From positions 558,001 through 622,000 of the forward strand of contig NZ_CP012070.1 in assembly GCF_001189535.1 (NCBI RefSeq): a stretch of DNA of 64,000 nt, read 5' to 3'. Positions 19,560 to 28,094 of the stretch are shown here, in pieces (the stretch's first letter is position 1; the number at the start of each line of letters is the position of its first letter). The position numbers and the translations under genes are program-made. The stretch is from Arsenicicoccus sp. oral taxon 190. Its GTDB lineage: Bacteria > Actinomycetota > Actinomycetes > Actinomycetales > Dermatophilaceae. The notes beneath the pieces were generated by a model. The model was not told the DNA's origin. It did no database searches and saw only the letters and a program-made list of their open reading frames with translations.

Positions 19560-19562
19560 AGG

Positions 19563-21125
19563 TCAGCGGCGACGGCGGGCGGTGCCGAAGAGCGAGCGGG
19601 TGATCTCCCGCCCGATCTGGGTGCCCGCCGACCGCAGCATCGACTTGAACGCCGAGGACTGGACGACCTGCTCCACGAGGCCCGGCTCCTCCTTGGCCGG
19701 CTTGGGAGCCGGTGCGGGTGCCGGCGAGGTCGGGGCGGTCCCCTGGTCCGGAGCCTGCGCCGGCTGCGCGGCCTGCTGCGCGGCCGTGAGCTTCTCGTAG
19801 GCCGACTCGCGGTCCTCGGCGGTGGTGTACCTGGCGGCGAGCGGCGAGCCGGCGATCAGCTGGTCCATGACGGCGGGGTCGCTCGGGCCCATGAGGGACT
19901 GCGGCGCCCGCATCCGGGTCCAGGCCACCGGCGTCGGGGCGCCGCGCTCGGACAGGACGGTGATGACGGCCTCGCCGGTGCCGAGCTGGGTGAGCAGCTG
20001 CTCCAGGTCGTAGCCGGAGCGCGGGTAGGTCGACACCGCCGCCTTGAGAGCCTTCGCGTCGTCCGGGGTGAACGCCCGCAGCGCGTGCTGCACCCGGTTG
20101 CCGAGCTGGCCGAGGACCCCGGCGGGCACGTCCTTGGGGGACTGGGTGACGAAGAAGACGCCGATGCCCTTGGACCGGATGAGCCGCACGGTCTGCTCGA
20201 TCGCCTCGAGGAAGGCCTTGGACGCGTCGTCGAAGAGCAGGTGCGCCTCGTCGAAGAAGAAGACCAGCTTGGGCTTGTCGACGTCACCGACCTCGGGCAG
20301 GTCGTGGAAGAGGTCGGCGAGCAGCCACATCAGGAAGGTGGAGAAGAGCTGCGGCCGGTCCTGGACGGCGGGCAGCTCCAGGCAAGACACGAGGCCGCGG
20401 CCGTCCTCGCCCACCTGCAGCAGGTCCGCCGAGTCGAACTCCGGCAGCCCGAAGAAGACGTCTGCGCCCTGGTTCTGGAAGGTGACCAGCTCGCGCAGGA
20501 TCACCCCGGCCGTGGCGCTCGACAGGCCGCCGATGGACTTGAGCTCGGCCTTGCCCTCGTCACCGGCGAGGTAGGTGATGACCTCGCGCAGGTCCTTGAG
20601 GTCGTCCAGCAGCAGGCCCTTGCTGTCGGCGTAGTGGAAGATCAGGCCGAGGCTGGACTCCTGGGTGTCGTTGAGCCCCAGCACCTTCGACAGCAGGGTG
20701 GGGCCGAAGCTCGTCACCGAGGCGCGCAGCGGGATGCCCTTGCCCTGGCCGCCGAGGGAGAAGATCTGGGTCGGGAAGCCGGAGGCCTCCCAGGTCTGCC
20801 CGACGTCCGCGGCCCGCGCCGACACCTTGTCGTTGGCCACGCCGGGCGAGGCGATGCCGGACAGGTCGCCCTTGACGTCAGCGAGGAAGACCGGCACCCC
20901 GCCGCGCGACAGCTGCTCGGCCATGAGCTGCAGCGTCTTGGTCTTGCCGGTGCCGGTGGCGCCGGCGACCAGGCCGTGACGGTTCATGACGGACAACGGG
21001 ATCCGCACCGGGGCGTCGGGGTGCGCCTGGCCGTCGACGACCGCGGCCCCGAAGTCCAGGGCCGGCCCGTCGAAGGCGTAGCCGGAGCGGATGGTGTCGA
21101 TCTGCGTGGTGCTGGCGTCGGTCAC
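19563..21125 (-). CDS. HerA-like helicase/NTPase, DUF853 family
   Basis: 520 residues. This FtsK/HerA-superfamily ATPase has the DUF853 architecture; its biological role is not established. Walker A is GATGTGKT in HGLVAGATGTGKTKTLQLMA (about 53-60), with Walker B KLVFFFDEAHLLFDD and QSPKDVPAGVLGQLGNRVQH downstream. A proline/alanine-rich linker (about 435-475) precedes a basic C-terminal tail ending SLFGTARRRR. GTG at 21123-21125 is chosen: TAGAGT (minus strand, 21133-21138) lies 7 nt upstream. The M4 peptidase remnant abuts its 3' end. Confidence 0.85.
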   Translation of the reverse strand: MTDASTTQIDTIRSGYAFDGPALDFGAAVVDGQAHPDAPVRIPLSVMNRHGLVAGATGTGKTKTLQLMAEQLSRGGVPVFLADVKGDLSGIASPGVANDKVSARAADVGQTWEASGFPTQIFSLGGQGKGIPLRASVTSFGPTLLSKVLGLNDTQESSLGLIFHYADSKGLLLDDLKDLREVITYLAGDEGKAELKSIGGLSSATAGVILRELVTFQNQGADVFFGLPEFDSADLLQVGEDGRGLVSCLELPAVQDRPQLFSTFLMWLLADLFHDLPEVGDVDKPKLVFFFDEAHLLFDDASKAFLEAIEQTVRLIRSKGIGVFFVTQSPKDVPAGVLGQLGNRVQHALRAFTPDDAKALKAAVSTYPRSGYDLEQLLTQLGTGEAVITVLSERGAPTPVAWTRMRAPQSLMGPSDPAVMDQLIAGSPLAARYTTAEDRESAYEKLTAAQQAAQPAQAPDQGTAPTSPAPAPAPKPAKEEPGLVEQVVQSSAFKSMLRSAGTQIGREITRSLFGTARRRR

Positions 21126-21239
21126 GGTGCTGACTCTAGACGGGCACCCCCACCCCCGCAGCCGAAGCCGAAGCCGAAGCCGCGACGAGTCCGACGGGTA
21201 TCCCATCCGCGAGCACGCGCGACGACTACGCTACGGAGC

Positions 21240-21575
21240 GTGATCTTCAAGGCCGTCGGCGAGGACCGCCCCTACCCCGACCATGGCATGACCTCGACGC
21301 GCGACTGGGCGAGCATCTCGCCGAGCCTGGTGCGCCTGGACCAGCTCGTCACGACCCGCGCCACCCTGGACCTGCACCAGCTGCTCTCGGAGGACTCGAC
21401 CTTCTACGGCGACCTCTTCGCGCACGTGGTGCAGTGGCGCGGCCAGCTCTACGTCGAGGACGGGCTGCACCGCGCGCTGCGGGCGGCGCTGCAGCAGCGA
21501 CCCCACCTGCATGCCCGCGTCCTCAACCTCGACGCGCCCGGCACCCCCGTCGGAGAGCCGCTGCGCGAGCTGTGA
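21240..21575 (+). CDS. Small conserved protein, VapB-antitoxin-like annotation family
   Basis: 111 residues. The sequence (MIFKAVGEDRPYPDHG start, RLDQLVTTRATLDL, EDSTFYGDLFAHVVQWRGQL, EDGLHRALRAALQQR) belongs to a widespread actinobacterial family that I recall being labelled as a VapB-type antitoxin. No PIN-domain toxin lies next to it, so a toxin-antitoxin role is doubtful. The GTG start at 21240 is 7 nt after TACGCT (21227-21232), a leaderless arrangement. It is divergent from the HerA-like gene across a CCGAAG hexamer repeat (about 21161-21181). Confidence 0.72.
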   Translation: MIFKAVGEDRPYPDHGMTSTRDWASISPSLVRLDQLVTTRATLDLHQLLSEDSTFYGDLFAHVVQWRGQLYVEDGLHRALRAALQQRPHLHARVLNLDAPGTPVGEPLREL

Positions 21576-21595
21576 CCCACGGGCCCAGTGGGCGG

Positions 21596-21638
21596 CCGTA
21601 TGCCGCAGCCCCGCCGGGCAGCGGGCCTCGGCATACGG
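21596..21638. repeat. Inverted pair of CCGTATGCCG motifs
   Basis: CCGTATGCCG (21596-21605) and CGGCATACGG (21629-21638) are perfect inverse copies separated by 23 nt, between the 111-residue gene and the glycosidase gene. It could be a terminator hairpin; the arms are also two instances of the GTATG word enriched throughout the window. Confidence 0.55.
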
Positions 21639-21681
21639 GCTCGGTTGCGGCCCGACGGGGCGCGGTGTGAGCCTGGGCGGC

Positions 21682-23007
21682 GTGACCCGCAGCTTCCAGC
21701 CCGCCCCCGAGACCCCCTTCGAGCACCCGACCTGGTCGGTGAACGCGACGATCTACCAGATCAACACGCGCCACTTCACGCCCGAGGGGACGATCCGCGC
21801 CGCCATGGCGCACCTGCCGCGGCTCGCCGAGCTGGGCGTCGGGATCCTGTGGCTCATGCCGGTCCACGAGATCGGCGAGGTCAACCGCAAGGGGCGGCTC
21901 GGGTCCCCCTACGCGGTGCGCGACTACTACTCGGTGAGCTCGGAGCTGGGGACCGTCGAGGACCTCAAGGCCTTCGTGGCCGCCGCCCACGACCTCGGCC
22001 TCAAGGTCATCCTCGACTGGGTCGCCAACCACACGGCCTGGGACAACGTGCTCGTCGAGCAGCACCCCGAGTGGTACGCCCGCGACTGGAAGGGCGACTT
22101 CCGCCCCACCCCGTGGTGGGACTGGGACGACATCATCGACCTGGACTACTCCCACGCCGCGCTGCGCGAGTGGATGACCGAGGCGATGGCCTGGTGGGTG
22201 CGAGAGGTCGACGTCGACGGCTACCGCTGCGACGTGGCGGGGATGGTGCCGACCGACTTCTGGGAGACCGTCCGCGCGGTGCTCGACGAGATCAAGCCGA
22301 TCTTCCTGCTCGCCGAGTGGGAGGCGCGGGACCTGCACCACCGCGCCTTCGACATGACCTACGCCTGGAGCTGGAACGACGCCCTGCACCACATCGCCCA
22401 CGGCAAGGCCGACCTGGAGGCGCTGCGCGTCTACTACGCGTGGGACGCCAAGGCCTACCAGCGCGACTCGATCCGGATGCTCTTCGTCTCCAACCACGAC
22501 AAGAACGCCTGGGAGGGCACGGAGTACGAGCAGTTCGGCGACGCCCTGCAGGCCGCGATCGTGCTGTCCGTCGCCAGCAAGGGCATGCCGCTGATCCACA
22601 ACGGCCAGGAGGCCGGCATGGACAAGCGGCTGTCCTTCTTCGACAAGGACGAGATCGTCTGGCAGGACCACCCGATGGGGTCGTTCTACCGCCGCCTGGT
22701 GGCGCTGCGCCGCGACACGACCGCGCTGTGGAGCGGCAAGCACGGCGCACCGATGCTGCCGGTGCCGACCACCGCGGACGACCGGGTCCTCGCCTTCGTG
22801 CGGCAGGACGACGCGTCACGGGTTTTCGTGGCCGTCAACCTGTCCGCCGAGCCGGTCGAGGTGGCCTTCCGCGAGGCGCTCGCGCCGGGGACCTACCGGC
22901 ACGCCCTCGCCGACGGCGCCGGAACTGGCACTGACGCCGAGGTGACCATCGTCGAGGGCGAGCCGGTCACGCTCCCCGCCTGGGGATACCTGCTGCTGCT
23001 CCGCTGA
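21682..23007 (+). CDS. Alpha-amylase family glycosyl hydrolase (GH13)
   Basis: 441 residues, a cytoplasmic GH13 enzyme acting on alpha-glucans or related sugars. The four conserved regions are visible: DWVANHTAWDN, GYRCDVAGMVP (nucleophile Asp184), LLAEWEARD (acid/base Glu212) and FVSNHDKNAWEG (Asp273). The C-terminal beta domain ends PAWGYLLLLR. There is no signal peptide. GTG at 21682 is the preferred start; GTG at 21667 in the same frame is the alternative. Substrate specificity cannot be told from this. Confidence 0.88.
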   Translation: MTRSFQPAPETPFEHPTWSVNATIYQINTRHFTPEGTIRAAMAHLPRLAELGVGILWLMPVHEIGEVNRKGRLGSPYAVRDYYSVSSELGTVEDLKAFVAAAHDLGLKVILDWVANHTAWDNVLVEQHPEWYARDWKGDFRPTPWWDWDDIIDLDYSHAALREWMTEAMAWWVREVDVDGYRCDVAGMVPTDFWETVRAVLDEIKPIFLLAEWEARDLHHRAFDMTYAWSWNDALHHIAHGKADLEALRVYYAWDAKAYQRDSIRMLFVSNHDKNAWEGTEYEQFGDALQAAIVLSVASKGMPLIHNGQEAGMDKRLSFFDKDEIVWQDHPMGSFYRRLVALRRDTTALWSGKHGAPMLPVPTTADDRVLAFVRQDDASRVFVAVNLSAEPVEVAFREALAPGTYRHALADGAGTGTDAEVTIVEGEPVTLPAWGYLLLLR

Positions 23008-23075
23008 TCAGGCCGTATACCGCCCCTGCCGCGCGGCGGCGTGACCGCGAAGGGGGCGGCACAGGACCGGTGGGG

Positions 23076-23148
23076 TCAGCGGACGGGGTCAGCGGACCAC
23101 GGCCGCTGTCAGTGGACCACGACCGGGGTCAGCGGACCACGACCGCCC
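23076..23148. repeat. 20-bp tandem repeat spanning the stop codon of the S8 peptidase gene
   Basis: Copies begin at 23129 (coding, contains the stop), 23109, 23089 and a truncated one at 23076. The coding copy is TCAGCGGACCACGACCGCCC on the plus strand; the others differ by a few bases. Each downstream copy repeats the peptidase 3' end including an in-frame-like TGA on the minus strand. Confidence 0.85.
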
Positions 23149-25048
23149 CGGTGGCCGCTGCGGCCAGGACCGAGGAGCCCGGCACGTAGACGCGGTAGCT
23201 CCCCGGCGCGACCCCGGTGAAGGTGGCGGCCCCACCGGGGGTGGTGCGCAGCGTGCGGGCGTAGGCCCAGGACCGACGGCGCGTGTCCCACCGGTCCAGG
23301 TTGACGGTGGTCTGCCGCGGCGAGACCGCGGTGGTGACCGCGCGGGGGGCGGCCGCCGCTCGCACGGCGTAGGTGGTGCGCACCGTGGCGACGCTGGTCG
23401 CCGGGGTCGCCGTCGCGGTGCCGAGGAAGCGGGCCGTGACGGTGGTCAGCGTGCGGGCCGCGAAGGACAGGTCGACCCGGCCGGCGGCGTCGGCGCGGCG
23501 GGTCACGCAGCTGGTCGAGCCGCTGGTGGCGAGGCGGTAGCAGGCCTGGACAGGCGCGCCGGGCACGGGCGCGCCGATGGCGGTGCGGACCACCAGCGTC
23601 GGGCGGGCGAGCGTGCCGAAGGCGGGCGTCCAGGTCGGCGCGGACCAGCCCAGCGTCGCCGGGCACAGCGAGACCGTGCACAGCGCCCGGACCGGGTTGA
23701 CCAGCCCGGCCCCGAAGGTCTGGTCGGTGCCCCGGACACCCAGGTCGGTGGCGGTGCTCGCGAGGACGGCCTGGACCTGCGCGGGCGTCAGCGACGGGCG
23801 GGCGGCCTTGAGGCCGGCGACGGTGGCGCTCACCATCGGCGTGGCCATGGACGTGCCGTCCATGGCGGCGTAGCCGGACGCGATCTTGCGCGTGGGATAG
23901 GTCGAGACGATGTCCACACCGGGCGCCACGAGATCCACGTAGGAGCCGGTGTTGGAGAAGGGCGCCGCGGCCCTGGTCCGGGTGGCCGCACCGACCCCGA
24001 TGACGCCGGGGTAGGCCGCGGGGTAGCTGATGGGATTGCCCGCGAGACGATCGTTGCCGGCGGCGGCGACCACGACGACGCCGTGGGAGGTGGCGTACTC
24101 CACGGCCTTGGCCAGGGTGGCGTCCGACCCCCCGGTGAGGGACAGGTTGATGACCGCGGCGCCGTGCTGCGTCGCGTAGTAGATGCCGCGCGCCACGTCG
24201 GAGCACCAGCCGGACCCGTCGGCGCCCATGGTGCGCACCGGCATGACGTGGGTCCCCGGGGCCAGCCCCGCCGTCCCGATGCGGTTGTCGGCGACCGCCG
24301 CGATGATGCCGGCGACGTGGGTGCCGTGACCGTTGGCGTCGACCGCGCCCGACCCGGTCGAGGCCGTGGATCCTGGCTTCTTGGAGAGGAACTCGGCGCC
24401 TGGCACGAGCACCCCCCGCAGGTCGGGGTGGGTCCCGTCGACGCCCGTGTCCACCACGGCCACGGTCACCCGAGAGGTGGCGACGCGCGCGTGGAAGGTC
24501 TCGCCGCCGAGGGCCGTGAGGTCCCACTTCTCGGGGCGCAGCGGGTCGTTGTAGGTGCTGGTCGCGACTCGGGTGTCGACGGCCACGGCGACCGCGCCGG
24601 GGGCGTCCTGCGCCTTGTCGACCGCCGCCACCGCCTGGGTGGCCGCCACGGTGCTCGTCGACACGACGGGGCTCCCAGCGACCACCTGCGTGGTCACGAC
24701 CCGGACCTGCCGGGCGCCCGTGGCGAGCGCCGGCGCGGCCACGACGCGCGCGGCGGTGCGCACCGAGGAGCCAGGCGTCGTCCACGCCTGGCGGCCGGCC
24801 GCGGGGGCCGGCGCCGGCAGCGGCGGGAGCGGCGTGGGGTTGGGCGCCGGGGCGGGTGCAGGGACGGGCGCCGGATCGGCGGTGACGGCCGGGCCCGTTG
24901 CAGGGGCCGACGACTGGGCCGCGGGGGCGACGGGAGCTGCCGGGGCGGGCGCAGCCAGACCGATGCCGGCCAGGGCTGCGGCTGCGAGCGCGGCGACGGG
25001 GCGCGCACCGGCGCGGCGGAGCACGCGGGCGTGGGGGCGCAGGGGCAT
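23129..25048 (-). CDS. Secreted S8 family serine peptidase (subtilase)
   Basis: 639 residues. An Ala-rich signal peptide (about 1-38) is followed by a Pro/Ala linker (40-85), an inhibitor-like pro-region and the catalytic domain with Asp200 (VAVVDTGVDGTHPDL), His241 (NGHGTHVAGI), Asn332 (AAAGND) and Ser400 (MDGTSMATPM). A C-terminal Ig/carboxypeptidase-regulatory-like beta region (about 445-639) follows. It should degrade extracellular protein. The start ATG is preceded by GAAGGA. An inverted repeat lies upstream at 25105-25123. The 3' end is tandemly duplicated downstream. Confidence 0.93.
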   Translation of the reverse strand: MPLRPHARVLRRAGARPVAALAAAALAGIGLAAPAPAAPVAPAAQSSAPATGPAVTADPAPVPAPAPAPNPTPLPPLPAPAPAAGRQAWTTPGSSVRTAARVVAAPALATGARQVRVVTTQVVAGSPVVSTSTVAATQAVAAVDKAQDAPGAVAVAVDTRVATSTYNDPLRPEKWDLTALGGETFHARVATSRVTVAVVDTGVDGTHPDLRGVLVPGAEFLSKKPGSTASTGSGAVDANGHGTHVAGIIAAVADNRIGTAGLAPGTHVMPVRTMGADGSGWCSDVARGIYYATQHGAAVINLSLTGGSDATLAKAVEYATSHGVVVVAAAGNDRLAGNPISYPAAYPGVIGVGAATRTRAAAPFSNTGSYVDLVAPGVDIVSTYPTRKIASGYAAMDGTSMATPMVSATVAGLKAARPSLTPAQVQAVLASTATDLGVRGTDQTFGAGLVNPVRALCTVSLCPATLGWSAPTWTPAFGTLARPTLVVRTAIGAPVPGAPVQACYRLATSGSTSCVTRRADAAGRVDLSFAARTLTTVTARFLGTATATPATSVATVRTTYAVRAAAAPRAVTTAVSPRQTTVNLDRWDTRRRSWAYARTLRTTPGGAATFTGVAPGSYRVYVPGSSVLAAAATGAVVVR

Positions 25049-25104
25049 GGGGGTTCCTTCGGACAGCGGCGGCCGCGGTCCGGGGAGGCGCGAACAGCCA
25101 CACA

Positions 25105-25123
25105 GCGTGATGAAAGATCACGC
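25105..25123. promoter_or_regulatory. Inverted repeat upstream of S8 peptidase gene
   Basis: GCGTGAT-GAAAG-ATCACGC, a perfect 7-bp-arm inverted repeat about 57 bp upstream of the peptidase start, in the promoter region. It could be an operator or a leader hairpin. The rest of 25049-25280 is less GC-rich, with a short direct repeat of GACGAATC near 25190-25206. Confidence 0.35.
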
Positions 25124-25280
25124 AAAGTGTTCGTCATCTGTGGGCATCAGGCCCCGCCCACCGCCCAAACCTCACCCGGCTGGGCGTGACGAATCGGGAC
25201 GAATCACCCCGACAGATCCGACAACGACCCCGAAAACGGACAGCCCGCTCCGGCAGCACCACCTCACCAACTGCCGCACC

Positions 25281-26066
25281 TCACCGGCGCCAGCGGAAGA
25301 CCGGGGCCCGCCGCTCCGCGAAGGCGGCCACCCCTTCGGCGAGCTCACCGCTGGCGATCGTCTCCCGGTAGCGCGCCTGCGCCGCCGGCTCCGGATCGGC
25401 GCCGTCCAGGATCAGCCGGATCGACTCCTTGGCCGCCGCGATCGTCAGCTGCGACCGGCTGCCGAGCTCGTCGACGAGCTCCCCGAGCGCGTCCTCCAGG
25501 TCGCCCGGCCCGGCCATGACGTCGACGAGGCCGATCCGGTGCGCCTCGACCGCGTCGACGATCCCGGCGGTGAAGAGGAGCCGGCGCGCGGCGCCCGGCC
25601 CCACGAGCTCCAGCAGCGTCCGGATCCCCGTGGGGGCGTAGGCGACTCCGAGGCGCGCGGGGGTGATGCCGAGGCGTGCGGTCTCCTCGGCGACCCGCAG
25701 GTCGCAGGAGATCGCCAGCTCCAGGCCACCCCCGATGCAGCTGCCGCGCACGGCAGCGACCGTGGGCTTGGGGCAGGCCAGCAGCGCCCGCTGCGCGGCC
25801 AGGTCGGCCTCCCGCACGAGCTGCATGGGGTCCTGCGGGTCGGGCCCGCGGAGCAGGTCCCCGATGTCCGCGCCCGCGCAGAAGTGCTCGCCCTCACCCG
25901 CCACGACCACCACGAGCACGGCGGGGTCCGCGACGAGCGCCGCCAGAGCGTCCGGCAGCGCCCGCCACATCGCGAGGCTCATGGCGTTGCGCTTGGCAGG
26001 TCGGTCGACCACGAGCCTGCCGACCCCACCCTCGACGGTGGTGCGCAGGCCCTCGAAGCGGGTCAT
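25281..26066 (-). CDS. Enoyl-CoA hydratase/isomerase family protein (crotonase fold)
   Basis: 261 residues. Oxyanion-hole segments are EHFCAGADIGDLL and GSCIGGGLELAISCDLRVA. The first catalytic glutamate position (in GGGLEL) is kept, but the segment that normally supplies the second (PE in the next motif) reads ITPARLGVAYAPTG, so a classical hydratase is doubtful. Other crotonase activities (isomerase, lyase or thioesterase) are possible. The start ATG at 26064-26066 gives the usual N-terminus (TVEGGVGRLVVDRPAKRNAM). Transcribed alone, upstream of and codirectional with the subtilase gene. Confidence 0.85.
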   Translation of the reverse strand: MTRFEGLRTTVEGGVGRLVVDRPAKRNAMSLAMWRALPDALAALVADPAVLVVVVAGEGEHFCAGADIGDLLRGPDPQDPMQLVREADLAAQRALLACPKPTVAAVRGSCIGGGLELAISCDLRVAEETARLGITPARLGVAYAPTGIRTLLELVGPGAARRLLFTAGIVDAVEAHRIGLVDVMAGPGDLEDALGELVDELGSRSQLTIAAAKESIRLILDGADPEPAAQARYRETIASGELAEGVAAFAERRAPVFRWRR

Positions 26067-26216
26067 GGGCACACTCCACCACACCAGCGGGACAACGTCG
26101 TCCGACGGGGTGGTGAACGTTCGTTCCTGCCCCTTTCGCGGGGTTTGCCGCACTTGCCACAGTCGAGGCGCGATCGCCCGGACCCTGCGGCGGTCCCGAC
26201 GAGAGAGGCACCACTC

Positions 26217-27326
26217 ATGCTGCGACCCCTGGCCGGGCGGCACCGTCCCGCCCCGACCCGTACGGCCGCTCCGCCCTCCCCCGCCCGGCGCCGGCTCACC
26301 TCGGCGACCCTCCTGACCGCCCTCGCGCTCGCGACGGTCCCCCTGGCCGGCGCCGCCGCCATGCCCAGCCTCACGGTCGGCCCCACATCCGGCCCCGCGG
26401 ACAAGCCGGCAGCCGGCGTCCGCGCCGCGAGCACCCCCACCCCGGCCCCGGCCACCCCCAGCAGGGCCCGGGACCTAAGCCCCGCGATCGAGCTGCCGGC
26501 GGCATACGTGCCGGCGACCTCGTGCGACGAGCAGGCCAAGCCGGGGACGGTGGCCCTCGCGGCGCTGCTGCGCCGGACCTACCCGGGCACGTCCACGGCC
26601 ATCACGCGGCCCTGCGGCACGGACGCGCTGCCGACCACGGAGCACTACGACGGCCGGGCGGTCGACTGGTTCGCCTCGGCGCGCCGGCCCGAGAGCCTCG
26701 CGCAGGCCGAGTCGGCCGTCGCCTGGCTCACCGGGCCGGACGAGCAGGGGGTGCCAGCCGGCAACGCCCGCCGCCTCGGCGTCATGTACCTCATCTGGAA
26801 CGACCGCATCTGGTCCAGCTACCGCCTCTCCGAGGGGTGGCGTCCCTACTCCGGCTGCGCGGCCCGCCCCGACCCGCGCCTCGACACCCCCTGCCACCGC
26901 GACCACGTCCACGTCTCGTTGTCCTGGGAGGGCGCGATGGGCCGCACCTCGTGGTGGACCGGGCGGGTCGCGTCCCGCGACTTCGGCCCCTGCCGCACCC
27001 CCGACCTCACCTGGGCCGAGCCGTATGCCGCCCCGCGCGCCCGCCCCTGCCCCGTCCTGCCCCGTCCCGCCACGCCCGCGGGCGCGACGCCGCTGCTGGG
27101 CGCGCTCGTGAGGTACTCCGGCCTCCCGCTCGGCCCCGGCTCGCGCAACCCCTCGGTCCGGGTGCTGCAGCAGGCGGTCGGGACGGCGGCGACGGGCAGA
27201 TTCGACACGGCCACGGGTCAGGCGCTCACGGACTGGCAGCGCGGTCACGGGGTCACGCCGACCGGCCGCACCGACCCGGCGACGTGGCGGGCGCTGCTCG
27301 CCGCCAACCAGCCCGCGCCCCGCTGA
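26217..27326 (+). CDS. Secreted peptidoglycan-binding protein with extensin/ARB_07466-like domain
   Basis: 369 residues. A signal peptide (about 1-50) and Pro/Ala linker precede a domain with TTEHYDGRAVDWF, GVMYLIWNDRIWSSYRLSEG and DTPCHRDHVHVSLSW, whose Asp/His pattern resembles M15/extensin-like peptidase domains. The C-terminal 65 residues (LGPGSRNPSVRVLQQAVG, GRFDTATGQALTDWQ, PTGRTDPATWRAL) are a PG_binding_1 domain. It presumably acts on or binds the cell wall. The start has GAGAGG 8 nt upstream. Catalytic activity is unproven. Confidence 0.82.
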   Translation: MLRPLAGRHRPAPTRTAAPPSPARRRLTSATLLTALALATVPLAGAAAMPSLTVGPTSGPADKPAAGVRAASTPTPAPATPSRARDLSPAIELPAAYVPATSCDEQAKPGTVALAALLRRTYPGTSTAITRPCGTDALPTTEHYDGRAVDWFASARRPESLAQAESAVAWLTGPDEQGVPAGNARRLGVMYLIWNDRIWSSYRLSEGWRPYSGCAARPDPRLDTPCHRDHVHVSLSWEGAMGRTSWWTGRVASRDFGPCRTPDLTWAEPYAAPRARPCPVLPRPATPAGATPLLGALVRYSGLPLGPGSRNPSVRVLQQAVGTAATGRFDTATGQALTDWQRGHGVTPTGRTDPATWRALLAANQPAPR

Positions 27327-27333
27327 GACCGCG

Positions 27334-27362
27334 TCCGGCCAGGGCGCCCACCCCTGGCCGGA
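27334..27362. terminator. Hairpin terminator after the peptidoglycan-binding gene
   Basis: Perfect 11-bp arms TCCGGCCAGGG / CCCTGGCCGGA with a 7-nt loop, 8 bp after the stop codon. Confidence 0.65.
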
Positions 27363-27423
27363 TGCCGTCACGCGGGCCGTCGCTCCGTCCGGCGGGCGCC
27401 CGGTGTGCGCGACCGGACATGCC

Positions 27424-27461
27424 GAAGGCCCCGAGCATCAGGCGATGCGCAGGGCCCTCGA
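27424..27461 (-). terminator. Stem-loop downstream of tRNA-Ser(CGA)
   Basis: Between the tRNA 3' end and the previous terminator, GCATC-AGGC-GATGC with flanking AGGCCC / GGGCCCT forms an imperfect stem-loop; a plausible tRNA terminator. Confidence 0.4.
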
Positions 27462-27464
27462 GGT

Positions 27465-27554
27465 TGGCGGTGGCGGTGGGATTTGAACCCACGGAGGGCG
27501 TAAACCCTCATACGCTTTCGAGGCGTACTCCTTCGGCCGCTCGGACACGCCACC
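27465..27554 (-). tRNA. tRNA-Ser, anticodon CGA
   Basis: A 90-nt gene with encoded CCA. The acceptor stem is GGTGGCG/CGCCACC, the anticodon loop CTCGAAA (anticodon CGA, codon UCG), with a long variable arm and T-loop GGTTCAAATC. It lies 10 bp from the tadA stop codon and may be processed from the same transcript. Confidence 0.94.
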
Positions 27555-27564
27555 GCCGGAGACT

Positions 27565-28077
27565 TTACACGGAGCGGCGCCGGGCGAAGAAATCCGTCAG
27601 GACCTGCGAGCACTCCTGCGTGAGCACCCCGCCGACCACCTCGACCTGGTGCAATGCCCGCCGGTCGCGCACCACGTCCCACACGCTCCCGACGGCTCCG
27701 GCCTTGGCGTCCCACGCCCCGAAGACGACCCGGTCGACGCGCGCCGACACCAGCGCCCCCGCGCACATCACGCACGGCTCCAGGGTCACCACGAGGGTGC
27801 ATCCGTCGAGCCGCCACCGCCCCAGCGCGGCCGCGCCGGCCCGGAGCGCCTCCACCTCGGCGTGAGCCGTCGGGTCGCCGCGCCGCTCCCGCTCGTTGCG
27901 GCCCCGCGAGACCAGGGCCCCGCTCTCGTCATACAGACCGGCACCGACGGGGACGTCCGCGTCGCACGAGGAGGCCAGGGAGAGGGCGTCGGCCATCCAG
28001 CCCGGCCAGCGCGGGTCGACGGGGAAGCCGTCGTCGGGCACCGGCCGGGGGTGCGACGCGGCGATGGGGTCGGTCAC
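27565..28077 (-). CDS. tadA: tRNA-specific adenosine deaminase
   Basis: 170 residues, cytidine/deoxycytidylate deaminase fold. TadA converts A34 to inosine in tRNA-Arg(ACG). The zinc motifs are HAEVEAL (His and catalytic Glu) and PCVMCAGA (two cysteines). The GTG at 28075-28077 (VTDPIAAS) is preferred because an ATG at 28093-28095 would overlap the start codon of the divergent upp gene. The N-terminal 30 residues are a variable extension. Guanine deaminase-type relatives share the fold, so a nucleobase substrate is a minor alternative. Confidence 0.88.
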   Translation of the reverse strand: MTDPIAASHPRPVPDDGFPVDPRWPGWMADALSLASSCDADVPVGAGLYDESGALVSRGRNERERRGDPTAHAEVEALRAGAAALGRWRLDGCTLVVTLEPCVMCAGALVSARVDRVVFGAWDAKAGAVGSVWDVVRDRRALHQVEVVGGVLTQECSQVLTDFFARRRSV

Positions 28078-28081
28078 GGGA

Positions 28082-28094
28082 TAAGTTTCCCCCA
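28082..28094 (+). promoter_or_regulatory. Leaderless promoter -10 box of upp
   Basis: TAAGTT at 28082-28087 is followed by 6 nt and the ATG at 28094. Confidence 0.5.

Noticed and set aside
21511..21681. N-terminal extension of the GH13 gene
   Set aside because: The extra sequence overlaps the preceding 111-residue gene and an inverted repeat; GH13 similarity starts after 21682.
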